A stretch of DNA of 64,000 nucleotides from positions 1 through 64,000 of the forward strand of contig CACZVE010000007.1 of NCBI GenBank assembly GCA_902784565.1, in the 5' to 3' direction. The position numbers and the translations under genes are program-made. Under the pieces are notes generated by a model that saw nothing but the letters and a program-made list of their open reading frames with translations, was not told the DNA's origin and did no database searches. Numbering within the stretch: the first letter of the stretch is position 1; each line of letters starts with the position of its first letter. Positions 37,909-46,354 of this stretch are shown one piece after another. This DNA comes from an uncultured Prevotellaceae bacterium (lineage in GTDB: Bacteria; Bacteroidota; Bacteroidia; Bacteroidales; Bacteroidaceae).

Positions 37909-40899
37909 ATGCGACACATTACACTATTATTAACCCTCTGGCTGCTGGCAGCGACCGGCGTACAAGCCCAGGAGGAAAACGAAGAAAACAGACGACTCAC
38001 CATCAGCGGACAACTGCTGGATTCAGACCAGAAGGAACCTATGATTCAGGCCACCGTACAGTTGTTTCTCGCCCAAGACAGCGTGTTTGTAGGCGGAACG
38101 GTCAGCGACATCAAGGGTAACTTCATTATTGAGGCCCCATCAAACGGTACTTACCGTCTGAAAATATCCTCCGTGGGTTATCAGACCATCGAGCGCGAGG
38201 TCATCCTTCGGCGCTACCAGAACCAAGACCTGGGTCGACTACTGATGTCACCCGAGAGTATCCTACTGAAGGAGGCAGTCGTCGTGGGTCGTGCCGCGCA
38301 GGTCGTGGTGCGTAAGGACACGCTGGTATTCAATCCTGAGGCCATCCGTACACCCGAAGGTTCTGCCATCGAGGAACTCATCAAGCGCATGCCTGGTGCA
38401 GAGGTCGACGAGGATGGCAATATCACCATCAACGGCAAGGAAGTGAAGAAGATCTTGCTCGACGGTAAGGAATTTATGTTGGGCGACATCGAGACAGCCA
38501 TCAAAAACCTGCCCATCAACATCATCCAGAACGTGAAATTCTACGACCAATCGAGCGACCAGGCCCGCATTACCGGTATCGAGGACGGCGAGAAAGAGAC
38601 GGTGCTCGACTTCACGGTGAAGAAAGGCATGAACCACGGTTACATGACCAACCTCGACATCGCCGGCGGTACGCAGCATCGCTACGCCTCGCGCGGCATG
38701 GGAAGCAGTTTTACGGATAATACACGTATCATGCTGATGGGTAATATGAACAACAAGGAGGAAAACGCCGGCTGGTGGAATAACCGCGGTCTGAATGCCC
38801 GTAAGATGGCGGGCCTAAACTTGAACTACGACGACGGTAAGAAGGTGAAGGCCGACCTGAACGTGCGCTATAACCACCGCGACGGCGACAATGCCAACGA
38901 GAACACCAGCGAGAACTTCTACAGTCAGGACTACCGTACCTTCTCAAACAGTAATTCGCATAACTACACGCGCAGCAACAACTGGAACGGTAACATGCGT
39001 TTCGAATGGAAACCAGATACGTTGACCACCATCCTCATGCGCGCCAACGGTAGTTACGGTACCAACGACGGCAGACAGACCTCCGTCTCAGCCACCTTCT
39101 CCGACGACCCGTACCTCTACGTCGCCGACCCACTCTCTGATGAGGGCATCACCCAAATGTACAACGGACAGAAAGCTGTGAACCACAACCGTCAGGCCAG
39201 TCTCTCGTATGGTAAGAACAAGAACGCCTGGGGCATGCTACAACTCTTCCGTCGTCTGAACCCGAGAGGCCGCAATATCACCATCCGCTTCGAGGGCAGC
39301 CTTGGCGACAGCCAACAGGAGAATACCTCGAACAACGAAGTGCAACTCTTCCAAGTGAAGAACCAAGCCGGACAGGACTCCACCTATTTCACCGCCCGCT
39401 ACAACACCACGCCAGGCGATAATAGCGGCTACGTGATGAGCACCACCTATAGTGAGCCTCTCTGGAAGGGCGCCCACCTGCAAGCCAGTTATGAACTGAG
39501 GTACAATCAGAACAAGAGCGACCGTCAGACTTACGATTTCAGCCACATGGCGGTGAATCCCTTCGCAGGTATCGTCCCACAATACCGCGAATGGGATCCC
39601 TGGCTCGGCACCGTCTACGACGACCTCGGCCAGTATCTCGACAAGAGTCTCAGCCGCTACTCCGAGTACAAGAACTATACCCACAACATCCGCCTCATGC
39701 TTCGCTATTATCAGGAGAAATATGAGTATAACATTGGCTTCCACGTGCAGCCCCAGCACTCCAACTACATCCAAGACTACCGCGGCATCTACGTCGATAC
39801 CGTCCGTAACGTGACGAATATGACGCCAACACTCGACTTCCGCTACAAGTTCACCGACCAGCACTCTATCCGCGTGCAGTACCGCGGCGACACCCGACAG
39901 CCTGACATCACGCAGTTGCTCGATATCCGCGACGACTCGAACCCACTTTACATCACGGAGGGTAATCCCGGACTGAAGCCACAGTTCACCAACTCACTGA
40001 ATGTCTACTACAACAACTATATCCAACGTTACAAGCGCTCCATTGTGCTCTACGCCAATTACCGTAATACCCGCAACTCCATCTCGAACATGGTGCGCTA
40101 TGACCCCGAGACGGGCGGAAGTATCTCACGGCCCGAGAACATCAATGGCAACTGGAACATCAACAGCGGCCTGACATTCAACACCGCCATCGATACCACC
40201 GCCCACTGGAACATCGGAACCGACACACGCGTGCGTTACAACAACTATGTGAGTTACGTAGCACAGCAGAAGGCCGATGCCGAGAAGAACACGACGCGCT
40301 CCACCAACATCAGCGAGCGCCTGAACCTGAGTTACCGCAACGACTGGATAGAGGTGACACTCGACGGCTGGTGCAACTACCAGCACTCGCGCAACGAACT
40401 GCAACCCACCGCCAACCTCGACACATGGCAGTTCAACTACGGTGGTCAGGTGATTTTCCGCGCCCCCTTCGGACTGGAGATCAGTACCAACATCCACGAA
40501 AACTCGCGCCGGGGCTACAACGATCCGTCATCGAACACCAACGAACTGATCTGGAACGGTCAGATCTCGCAGACATTCCTCAAGAGTAAAACGCTCGTTG
40601 TGGCACTCAACTTCTACGACCTGCTCCAGCAACAATCGAACTACAACCGCTGGATTGGTGCCACGGGCCGTAGCGACACTCGCTACAACGGCATCAACTC
40701 GTATGCCATGCTCCATGTGCGTTACCGTCTGAACATGTTTGGCGGCAAGGTCGACACTGAGGGCCACTATGACAAGACATGGGGCAACAACGGCGGTGGT
40801 AACCGCAACAATCAGCAACGCGGCGGACAAGGCGGCGGTAACCGTGGCGGTCAGGGCGGTTTCGGTGGTGCCGGTGGTGGCAATCGCCCGCGTAGATAA
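37909..40899 (+). CDS. Large outer-membrane beta-barrel protein with CarboxypepD_reg-like N-terminus
   Basis: A 996-residue protein with a signal peptide (ending GVQAQ), a CarboxypepD_reg-like domain (about 28-110: SGQLLDSDQKEPMIQATVQL), a plug-like segment (about 118-250, IEELIKRMPGAEVDEDGN) and a long barrel of the OMP_b-brl_3 type. The end is a low-complexity tail rich in Gly, Asn, Gln and Arg (about 960-996). These TonB-receptor-like proteins lack a known substrate. It begins 18 bp after the HAMP/HisKA gene, so the two sensor-like proteins and this barrel probably form one unit. Confidence 0.85.
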   Translation: MRHITLLLTLWLLAATGVQAQEENEENRRLTISGQLLDSDQKEPMIQATVQLFLAQDSVFVGGTVSDIKGNFIIEAPSNGTYRLKISSVGYQTIEREVILRRYQNQDLGRLLMSPESILLKEAVVVGRAAQVVVRKDTLVFNPEAIRTPEGSAIEELIKRMPGAEVDEDGNITINGKEVKKILLDGKEFMLGDIETAIKNLPINIIQNVKFYDQSSDQARITGIEDGEKETVLDFTVKKGMNHGYMTNLDIAGGTQHRYASRGMGSSFTDNTRIMLMGNMNNKEENAGWWNNRGLNARKMAGLNLNYDDGKKVKADLNVRYNHRDGDNANENTSENFYSQDYRTFSNSNSHNYTRSNNWNGNMRFEWKPDTLTTILMRANGSYGTNDGRQTSVSATFSDDPYLYVADPLSDEGITQMYNGQKAVNHNRQASLSYGKNKNAWGMLQLFRRLNPRGRNITIRFEGSLGDSQQENTSNNEVQLFQVKNQAGQDSTYFTARYNTTPGDNSGYVMSTTYSEPLWKGAHLQASYELRYNQNKSDRQTYDFSHMAVNPFAGIVPQYREWDPWLGTVYDDLGQYLDKSLSRYSEYKNYTHNIRLMLRYYQEKYEYNIGFHVQPQHSNYIQDYRGIYVDTVRNVTNMTPTLDFRYKFTDQHSIRVQYRGDTRQPDITQLLDIRDDSNPLYITEGNPGLKPQFTNSLNVYYNNYIQRYKRSIVLYANYRNTRNSISNMVRYDPETGGSISRPENINGNWNINSGLTFNTAIDTTAHWNIGTDTRVRYNNYVSYVAQQKADAEKNTTRSTNISERLNLSYRNDWIEVTLDGWCNYQHSRNELQPTANLDTWQFNYGGQVIFRAPFGLEISTNIHENSRRGYNDPSSNTNELIWNGQISQTFLKSKTLVVALNFYDLLQQQSNYNRWIGATGRSDTRYNGINSYAMLHVRYRLNMFGGKVDTEGHYDKTWGNNGGGNRNNQQRGGQGGGNRGGQGGFGGAGGGNRPRR

Positions 40900-40929
40900 A
40901 CCGACAAGACAACTCAAAAGAATAAGAAT

Positions 40930-42114
40930 ATGAAGGATTTTAATTACTACGCACCGACAGAAGTGGTGTTCGGTGAACAATCAGAAGAGCAGGTGGCTCA
41001 ATTAGTGAAGAAATACGGTGGTACAAAGGTGCTGGTACATTATGGTGGCCAGAGTGCCATTAAGTCGGGACTGCTCGACAAGATATGCGGTCTGCTGCAG
41101 GAAGGCGGCATCGCGTTCGTCAAACTCGGGGGTGTGGTACCTAACCCCCGTCTCTCACTGGCTCAGAAAGGTATTGAGTTGTGTCGAAAGGAAGGTATCG
41201 ACTTTATCCTCGCCGTGGGTGGCGGCAGCGTCATCGACTCATCGAAGTGTATTGCCTATGGTGTACCTTACGAGGGTGACGTCTGGGACTTCTATCTCGG
41301 TAAGGCCGAACCAAAGAAGATGTTGCCTGTAGCCTGTGTACTCACCATCCCCGCTGCCGGTAGTGAGATGAGCGAGTCGTCCGTGATTACGAATGAGGAT
41401 GGTGACGTGAAACTCGGCTACTCGAACAACCTCTCCCGTCCCAAGTTCGCCATCATGAATCCCAAGCGCACCTTTACCCTGCCTCCCTATCAGACGGCAG
41501 CAGGTGTCACCGACATGATGATGCACACGATGGAACGTTACTTTACCAAGGACGACGACATGGATCTGACCACCGACCTCGCCGAAGCCTCGTTGCGCAG
41601 CATCAAGAACGCCGTCTTCGCCGTCCTGAAGAATCCAGAGGATTACCGCTACCGTGCTCAGATCATGTGGGGCGGCTCGTTGATGCACAACGATCTGACG
41701 GGTTGCGGCGTGGCCAGCGACTGGGCCACCCACCAGTTGGAGCATGAACTCAGCGGGATGTTCGACGTGACCCACGGTGCCGGACTGGCTGCCATCTGGC
41801 CCAGTTGGGCGCGCTACACTATGCACGAGAATCTGCGTCGCTTCGTACGCTTTGCCGTCAATGTAATGGATGTACCCAACGACTACACCGATCCCGAAGG
41901 CACCGCAGAGAAAGGCATCCAGGCGATGGAGCGGTTCTATAAAGCCATAGGCATGCCTATCAACATCAAGGAACTCATAGGCCGCGACATCACCGATGCC
42001 GAGATTAAAGAGATGACACGTAAGTGCAGCCGCGACTACACTTCCACGTGTGGCGACCTGAAAGTACTGAAGGCAGAAGATATGGAAGCAATCTATAAAA
42101 TGGCAAGAGGATGA
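40930..42114 (+). CDS. Iron-containing alcohol dehydrogenase (YqhD/BDH-like)
   Basis: A 394-residue group III alcohol dehydrogenase. The N-terminus FNYYAPTEVVFGEQSEEQ and the motif GGGSVIDSSKCIA (about 98-110) bind NAD(P)H. Metal ligands are expected in VTDMMMHTMERYF and in the segment THQLEHELSGMFDVTHGAGL (about 261-280). Relatives reduce aldehydes to alcohols, such as butyraldehyde or methylglyoxal-derived aldehydes. Its stop overlaps the start of the following epimerase gene by 4 nt, so the two are coupled. Confidence 0.92.
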   Translation: MKDFNYYAPTEVVFGEQSEEQVAQLVKKYGGTKVLVHYGGQSAIKSGLLDKICGLLQEGGIAFVKLGGVVPNPRLSLAQKGIELCRKEGIDFILAVGGGSVIDSSKCIAYGVPYEGDVWDFYLGKAEPKKMLPVACVLTIPAAGSEMSESSVITNEDGDVKLGYSNNLSRPKFAIMNPKRTFTLPPYQTAAGVTDMMMHTMERYFTKDDDMDLTTDLAEASLRSIKNAVFAVLKNPEDYRYRAQIMWGGSLMHNDLTGCGVASDWATHQLEHELSGMFDVTHGAGLAAIWPSWARYTMHENLRRFVRFAVNVMDVPNDYTDPEGTAEKGIQAMERFYKAIGMPINIKELIGRDITDAEIKEMTRKCSRDYTSTCGDLKVLKAEDMEAIYKMARG

Positions 42115-43127
42115 AAATACTAATCATCGGTGGAACCGGCACTATCAGTAGTGCCATCACCAGGCAGTTAGCAGAGAGTAGCAACGAGTTGTGGTTGCTC
42201 AATCGCGGTACCCGTAGAAGTGAGGTGCCTGCCAGTGTAAAACAGATTATCGCTAACATCGACGACACTGAGGAAGTGCTGCGACAGATTGGCGACACAC
42301 AGTTCGATGCCGTCTGCGAGTTCATTGGATTCCTGCCGTCTCAGGTAGAACGCGACATCCGTCTATTTCAGGGACGTACCCGTCAGTACGTCTATATCTC
42401 GTCGGCCTCGGCGTACAATAAACCCGCTGCCAGTCACGTCATCACCGAAGGCACAGCCCTCGCCAATCCTTATTGGGAGTACTCTCGCAATAAGATTGCC
42501 TGCGAGGATATCTTAATGAAGGCCTATCGCGAGGAAGGTTTCCCTGTCACCATCATCCGTCCCTCGCACACCTACTGTGAACGCGCCGTACCTTTGAGCG
42601 TACACGGACTGAAAGGCTCGTGGCAGGTACTGAAACGTATGTTGGAGGGCAAACCTGTACTGGTACATGGCGACGGCTCATCGTTGTGGACGGTAACGTG
42701 GAACGAGGACTTTGCCCGCGGCTTTATTGGTCTGTTGGGCAACCCCAAGGCCATCGGCGAGGCCTTCCAAATCATGAGCGACGAACAGTTGACTTGGAAC
42801 CAGATCTATGAGTGCGTAGGGCGCGCGCTCGGTGTGACACCTAAACTCTACCACGTTGCCTCCGACTTCCTCGCCGCAACCTGTCCTAAGGCATGGGACT
42901 TCACCGGCAACCTCATCGGCGACAAAGCCGCTACCGTCGTCTTCGACTGCAGCAAACTGAAGCGCGCCGTACCTGGCTTCTGCGCCACCACCCGCTTCGA
43001 CGAGGGTGTACGCCGTTGTGTCGCCTATATCCTCGCCCACCCCGAACTCCAAGAGGAAGACCCCGAGTTCGACCAATGGTGCGAGCGTATCATCGCGGCG
43101 CAGGAAGCGGCGAAAGGCCAGTTCTAA
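42111..43127 (+). CDS. NAD-dependent epimerase/dehydratase (extended SDR)
   Basis: A 338-residue Rossmann-fold protein beginning MKILIIGGTGTISSAITRQL, the nucleotide-binding motif of extended or atypical short-chain dehydrogenases. The usual YxxxK catalytic motif appears altered: the segment YWEYSRNKIACEDIL offers Y and K in YSRNK. Length and the C-terminal part fit isoflavone-reductase-like or nucleotide-sugar epimerase relatives. Its ATG overlaps the alcohol dehydrogenase stop. It ends just before a strong terminator. Substrate unknown. Confidence 0.85.
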   Translation: MKILIIGGTGTISSAITRQLAESSNELWLLNRGTRRSEVPASVKQIIANIDDTEEVLRQIGDTQFDAVCEFIGFLPSQVERDIRLFQGRTRQYVYISSASAYNKPAASHVITEGTALANPYWEYSRNKIACEDILMKAYREEGFPVTIIRPSHTYCERAVPLSVHGLKGSWQVLKRMLEGKPVLVHGDGSSLWTVTWNEDFARGFIGLLGNPKAIGEAFQIMSDEQLTWNQIYECVGRALGVTPKLYHVASDFLAATCPKAWDFTGNLIGDKAATVVFDCSKLKRAVPGFCATTRFDEGVRRCVAYILAHPELQEEDPEFDQWCERIIAAQEAAKGQF

Positions 43128-43130
43128 GAC

Positions 43131-43170
43131 AAAAAATCCCTGAAACCCTTTTCCATTTCAGGGATTTTTT
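43131..43170. terminator. Hairpin terminator after the epimerase gene
   Basis: AAAAAATCCCTGAAA and the complementary TTTCAGGGATTTTTT flank a 10-nt loop. The following TAATTTTG at 43172-43179 is the probable -7 element of the topoisomerase gene. Confidence 0.9.
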
Positions 43171-43171
43171 G

Positions 43172-43179
43172 TAATTTTG
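43172..43179 (+). promoter_or_regulatory. -7 element of the topoisomerase III gene
   Basis: TAATTTTG directly behind the terminator. The ATG follows at 43189, so the mRNA would have almost no leader. The -33 region would lie within the terminator hairpin; no clear TTTG is found there. Confidence 0.5.
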
Positions 43180-43188
43180 TCGCCCGAT

Positions 43189-45075
43189 ATGATTGTATGT
43201 ATTGCAGAGAAACCCAGTGTGGCGAGAGATATCGCACGGATTATCGGAGCGACAGCCTCGCACGACGGGTATATGGAAGGTAACGGCTATCAGGTGACGT
43301 GGACGTTCGGTCACCTGTGTACGTTGAAGGAACCTGGTGACTACACGCCGGCCTGGAAATCGTGGGCACTGACGCAACTGCCAATGGTGCCACAGCGCTT
43401 CGGCATCAAACTTATCGACGACAACGGCATCAAAAAACAGTTTGCCACCATCGAACGCCTGATGCAGGCCGCCGACGGTATCGTGAACTGCGGCGACGCT
43501 GGACAAGAGGGAGAACTCATCCAGCGGTGGGTGATGCAGAAGGCACAGGCAAAATGTCCCGTTAAGCGGCTCTGGATCTCGTCGATGACCGACGAGGCTA
43601 TCCGAGAGGGCTTTGCCAACCTGAAAGACCAACAGGACTACCAGCCTCTCTACCTCGCAGGTCTCTCCCGCGCCATCGGTGACTGGCTCCTCGGTATGAA
43701 TGCTACTCGACTCTACACATTGAAATATGGTCAGAACCGTCAGGTGCTCTCCATCGGACGTGTTCAGACCCCTACCCTCGCTCTCATCGTCAACCGTCAG
43801 AAGGAAATCGAGAACTTCAAGCCCGAACCCTATTGGGTATTGGCGACGGTCTATCGCGATACGACCTTCACAGCCACGAAAGGCAAGTTCACTTCGAAGG
43901 AAGAAGGAGAAAAGGCTTTTGCCAGCATCGAGGGCAAGCCCTTCACCGTGACGAAGGTCGAGAAGAAGGAAGGTAAGGAACAACCTCCGCAACTCTACGA
44001 CCTCACCTCGTTGCAGGTAGACTGCAACCGTAAATACGCCTTCTCCGCCGAGATGACGCTCAACCTTATCCAGAGTCTCTACGAAAAGAAAATCACCACC
44101 TACCCCCGTGTTGATACACAATATCTCTCCGACGATATCTACCCCAAGTGTCCGCAGATCATGAACGGTCTCTACCAGACCAAGTTTGCGGGTATCGCAC
44201 CCTATGCAGAGTTCATCAAGCCCATCGGCGGCAAGCCCCTGAAGAAGACCAAACGCGTCTTCGACACCTCGAAGGTCACCGACCACCATGCCATCATCCC
44301 CACTGGCGTCATCCCGCAGAACCTCACAGATGTTGAGCGGAAAGTGTTTGATCTTGTGGCCAGACGATTCATTGGGGTCTTTCTGCCGGATTGCAAATTT
44401 TCAACCACTACCGTTTTAGGAGAAGTCTTAGGTGATCCTAAGAATGACCTAGGAGAGCCCAGCGAATCCATCGAATTCAAGGTCACAGGCAAGGAAATCC
44501 TCGATCCCGGCTGGCGCGTGGTAAGAGAAGTAAAAAGTGGAGAAGTGAAAGGCGAAAAGGCCGATGAAGAGAGCGACGAGAAGAAACAGGACGATGAGGA
44601 ACGTACCCTCCCAACTTTCGTCAAAGGCGAATCCGGCGACCATAAGCCCACCCTGACCGAGAAATGGACCACACCCCCACCCTATTACAATGAAGCCTCC
44701 CTACTTCGTGCCATGGAAACGGCAGGCAAGTTTGTCGAGGACGAAACCCTCCGTGCTGCTATGAAGGAGAACGGCATCGGGCGTCCATCTTCCCGTGCCA
44801 GCATCATCGAAACCCTCTTCAAGCGCCATTACATCAAACGAGAGCGCAAACGTCTCGTTGCTACGCCGACGGGTATCGAACTCATCGACCTTATCCGCGA
44901 GGAACTCCTGAAGAGTTGTGAACTCACTGGTATATGGGAAAAGAAACTGCGTGACATCGAGCACCAGAAATACGATGCCAAGCAGTTTATCGACGAACTG
45001 AAACAACAGGTGGCAGAGATTGTACACGAAGTGATGTCCGACTCCTCCAACCGTCGCATCACCCTCTCCACCTAA
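43189..45075 (+). CDS. topB: DNA topoisomerase III (type IA)
   Basis: A 628-residue type IA topoisomerase that relaxes or decatenates DNA by single-strand passage. The Toprim domain starts MIVCIAEKPSVARDIARIIG and includes CGDAGQEGELI (about 101-111). The catalytic tyrosine is Y305 in TTYPRVDTQYL. Domain order and length fit TopB. The start at 43189 is preferred because a -7 element lies at 43172-43179. Residues about 444-475 form a charged Lys/Glu/Asp-rich insertion encoded in part by degenerate 7-bp repeats (44526-44553). It is monocistronic. Confidence 0.93.
   Translation: MIVCIAEKPSVARDIARIIGATASHDGYMEGNGYQVTWTFGHLCTLKEPGDYTPAWKSWALTQLPMVPQRFGIKLIDDNGIKKQFATIERLMQAADGIVNCGDAGQEGELIQRWVMQKAQAKCPVKRLWISSMTDEAIREGFANLKDQQDYQPLYLAGLSRAIGDWLLGMNATRLYTLKYGQNRQVLSIGRVQTPTLALIVNRQKEIENFKPEPYWVLATVYRDTTFTATKGKFTSKEEGEKAFASIEGKPFTVTKVEKKEGKEQPPQLYDLTSLQVDCNRKYAFSAEMTLNLIQSLYEKKITTYPRVDTQYLSDDIYPKCPQIMNGLYQTKFAGIAPYAEFIKPIGGKPLKKTKRVFDTSKVTDHHAIIPTGVIPQNLTDVERKVFDLVARRFIGVFLPDCKFSTTTVLGEVLGDPKNDLGEPSESIEFKVTGKEILDPGWRVVREVKSGEVKGEKADEESDEKKQDDEERTLPTFVKGESGDHKPTLTEKWTTPPPYYNEASLLRAMETAGKFVEDETLRAAMKENGIGRPSSRASIIETLFKRHYIKRERKRLVATPTGIELIDLIREELLKSCELTGIWEKKLRDIEHQKYDAKQFIDELKQQVAEIVHEVMSDSSNRRITLST
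44526..44553 (+). repeat. Degenerate heptad-like repeats inside topB
   Basis: AGAAGTA, AAAAGTG, GAGAAGTG and AAAGGCG follow at 7-8 bp steps and encode the low-complexity segment REVKSGEVKGEK. This may be an old, decayed member of the heptad family. Confidence 0.4.
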
Positions 45076-45076
45076 T

Positions 45077-46147
45077 CTATTGGGAAATGAAATCGTGGGG
45101 TGTGATGCCCGTTATTTCCTTGAATTTCCGTTGGAAATAAGTACGGTCGCAGAAACCGCAGTGTTCTGCGATGGTCTCGTTCGACCAATCTGGGTGGTCA
45201 CGCATCACTCGTTTTGCCTCGTCAATACGCATCTCTGCCAACCAGTCGCTATAGCGCACACTCTTCTGTCTAAGCCAGGCAGAGAGCAGATAACGGGGCA
45301 CACCTATCTCCTCGGCGGCACTAGGCATATTCAGTCCAGCCTTCAAGTGACCACGTTTGGCAATCCAGGCATCTACAGCCAGATCCACCCGATGCCAGGC
45401 ATCGTCACTGACACGCGCAGTCGACTCTTCCGTTTCTGTCCGAGCCTGTTCAGTCTCTGCCTCCACCACCTTGGCAGGGGTATTGCTGACCACAAAAAGA
45501 CAGAAACTGTCAACCAGATAGAAGATGCCGAAGAAGAACAGTAGTGCGAAAACAGCCAGAAGCGGGCCATGACCAAAGATGATGATGGGTACCATGACCG
45601 CCATCAATGTCAGTTGGATGACACTCCACTGCATCCACCTCAACACATGGTCCATATCCGCATCGTAATAGTTGGACAATGTTTCCTTCAAGTGACGCAT
45701 ATAGTGCATCTCACGGATCGTATAGTAGATTTGCATAGCAGCATAGAGTACGGTGGCGATGATCTCTGTCGACAACAGTTTGCCAATCATAATGCCGATG
45801 GCGATGACAGTCATCGCCAGAAACCATACCGGCACACCGATGTATTTCTCGACAAGACTCACTTGTCCTCTGCGTTGTAGATAAAGGACAGCCAGTGAGA
45901 AGAATACCGTACAGGGGATGAAGAAGGCCAGGTTGAGCATGACAGCATACGTCACCCCTCGCGCGCGCAACCCTAATATATATTGTAACAGGAACTGAAG
46001 AGCCAGAAGCGACGTGCCAGCAAACAAGAACCAGCGCGACTTCCTCACCACGTCGCTGGTAATCGTGTTCCTGGGCAACAAGAACAGTTTGAGTGCCAAC
46101 AACGACAGCAATAGGATGGCTGAAAATTGCATCAGTTCTATATACAT
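45077..46147 (-). CDS. Membrane-bound AraC-type transcriptional regulator
   Basis: A 356-residue protein with about six or seven TM segments in residues 5-215, a linker and a C-terminal AraC/XylS DNA-binding domain (about 255-356) with two helix-turn-helix units; the second reads SNETIAEHCGFCDRTYFQRK. The start at 46147 is chosen because a TACCTTTG -7 box on the minus strand at 46187-46180 would exclude the longer reading. Such membrane AraC regulators in Bacteroidota may sense membrane or lipid signals; target genes are unknown. It is convergent with topB (1 bp between stops) and divergent from the LruC-domain gene. Confidence 0.82.
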   Translation of the reverse strand: MYIELMQFSAILLLSLLALKLFLLPRNTITSDVVRKSRWFLFAGTSLLALQFLLQYILGLRARGVTYAVMLNLAFFIPCTVFFSLAVLYLQRRGQVSLVEKYIGVPVWFLAMTVIAIGIMIGKLLSTEIIATVLYAAMQIYYTIREMHYMRHLKETLSNYYDADMDHVLRWMQWSVIQLTLMAVMVPIIIFGHGPLLAVFALLFFFGIFYLVDSFCLFVVSNTPAKVVEAETEQARTETEESTARVSDDAWHRVDLAVDAWIAKRGHLKAGLNMPSAAEEIGVPRYLLSAWLRQKSVRYSDWLAEMRIDEAKRVMRDHPDWSNETIAEHCGFCDRTYFQRKFKEITGITPHDFISQ

Positions 46148-46179
46148 GTCTTTTTCTCTCTTTTTACCTTTTTCGGGTG

Positions 46180-46187
46180 CAAAGGTA
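46180..46187 (-). promoter_or_regulatory. -7 element of the membrane AraC gene
   Basis: TACCTTTG on the minus strand, 33 nt before the ATG at 46147. A possible TTG for -33 lies 22 bp upstream. Confidence 0.45.
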
Positions 46188-46304
46188 AGAAAAAAAACAA
46201 AAAAATACCCCAATAATGTGTAAATTGTGGCAATTTTAACACCTAATACTCGTATTTCTCACACCATTAATGTATTTTTTACACCTATTTGCGTCTATAT
46301 ACTA

Positions 46305-46312
46305 TAATTTTG
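46305..46312 (+). promoter_or_regulatory. -7 element of the LruC-domain lipoprotein gene
   Basis: TAATTTTG at 46305-46312, 42 nt before the ATG at 46355. The -33 element is not at ideal spacing. Confidence 0.4.
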
Positions 46313-46354
46313 CAGGCAAAAATTAAGTAACCATATAAAAGTATTAAAAATCTT

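Noticed and set aside
43090..44289. Minus-strand open frame of 399 codons over topB
   Set aside because: Crosses the terminator at 43131-43170 and lacks any domain; topB motifs are on the other strand.
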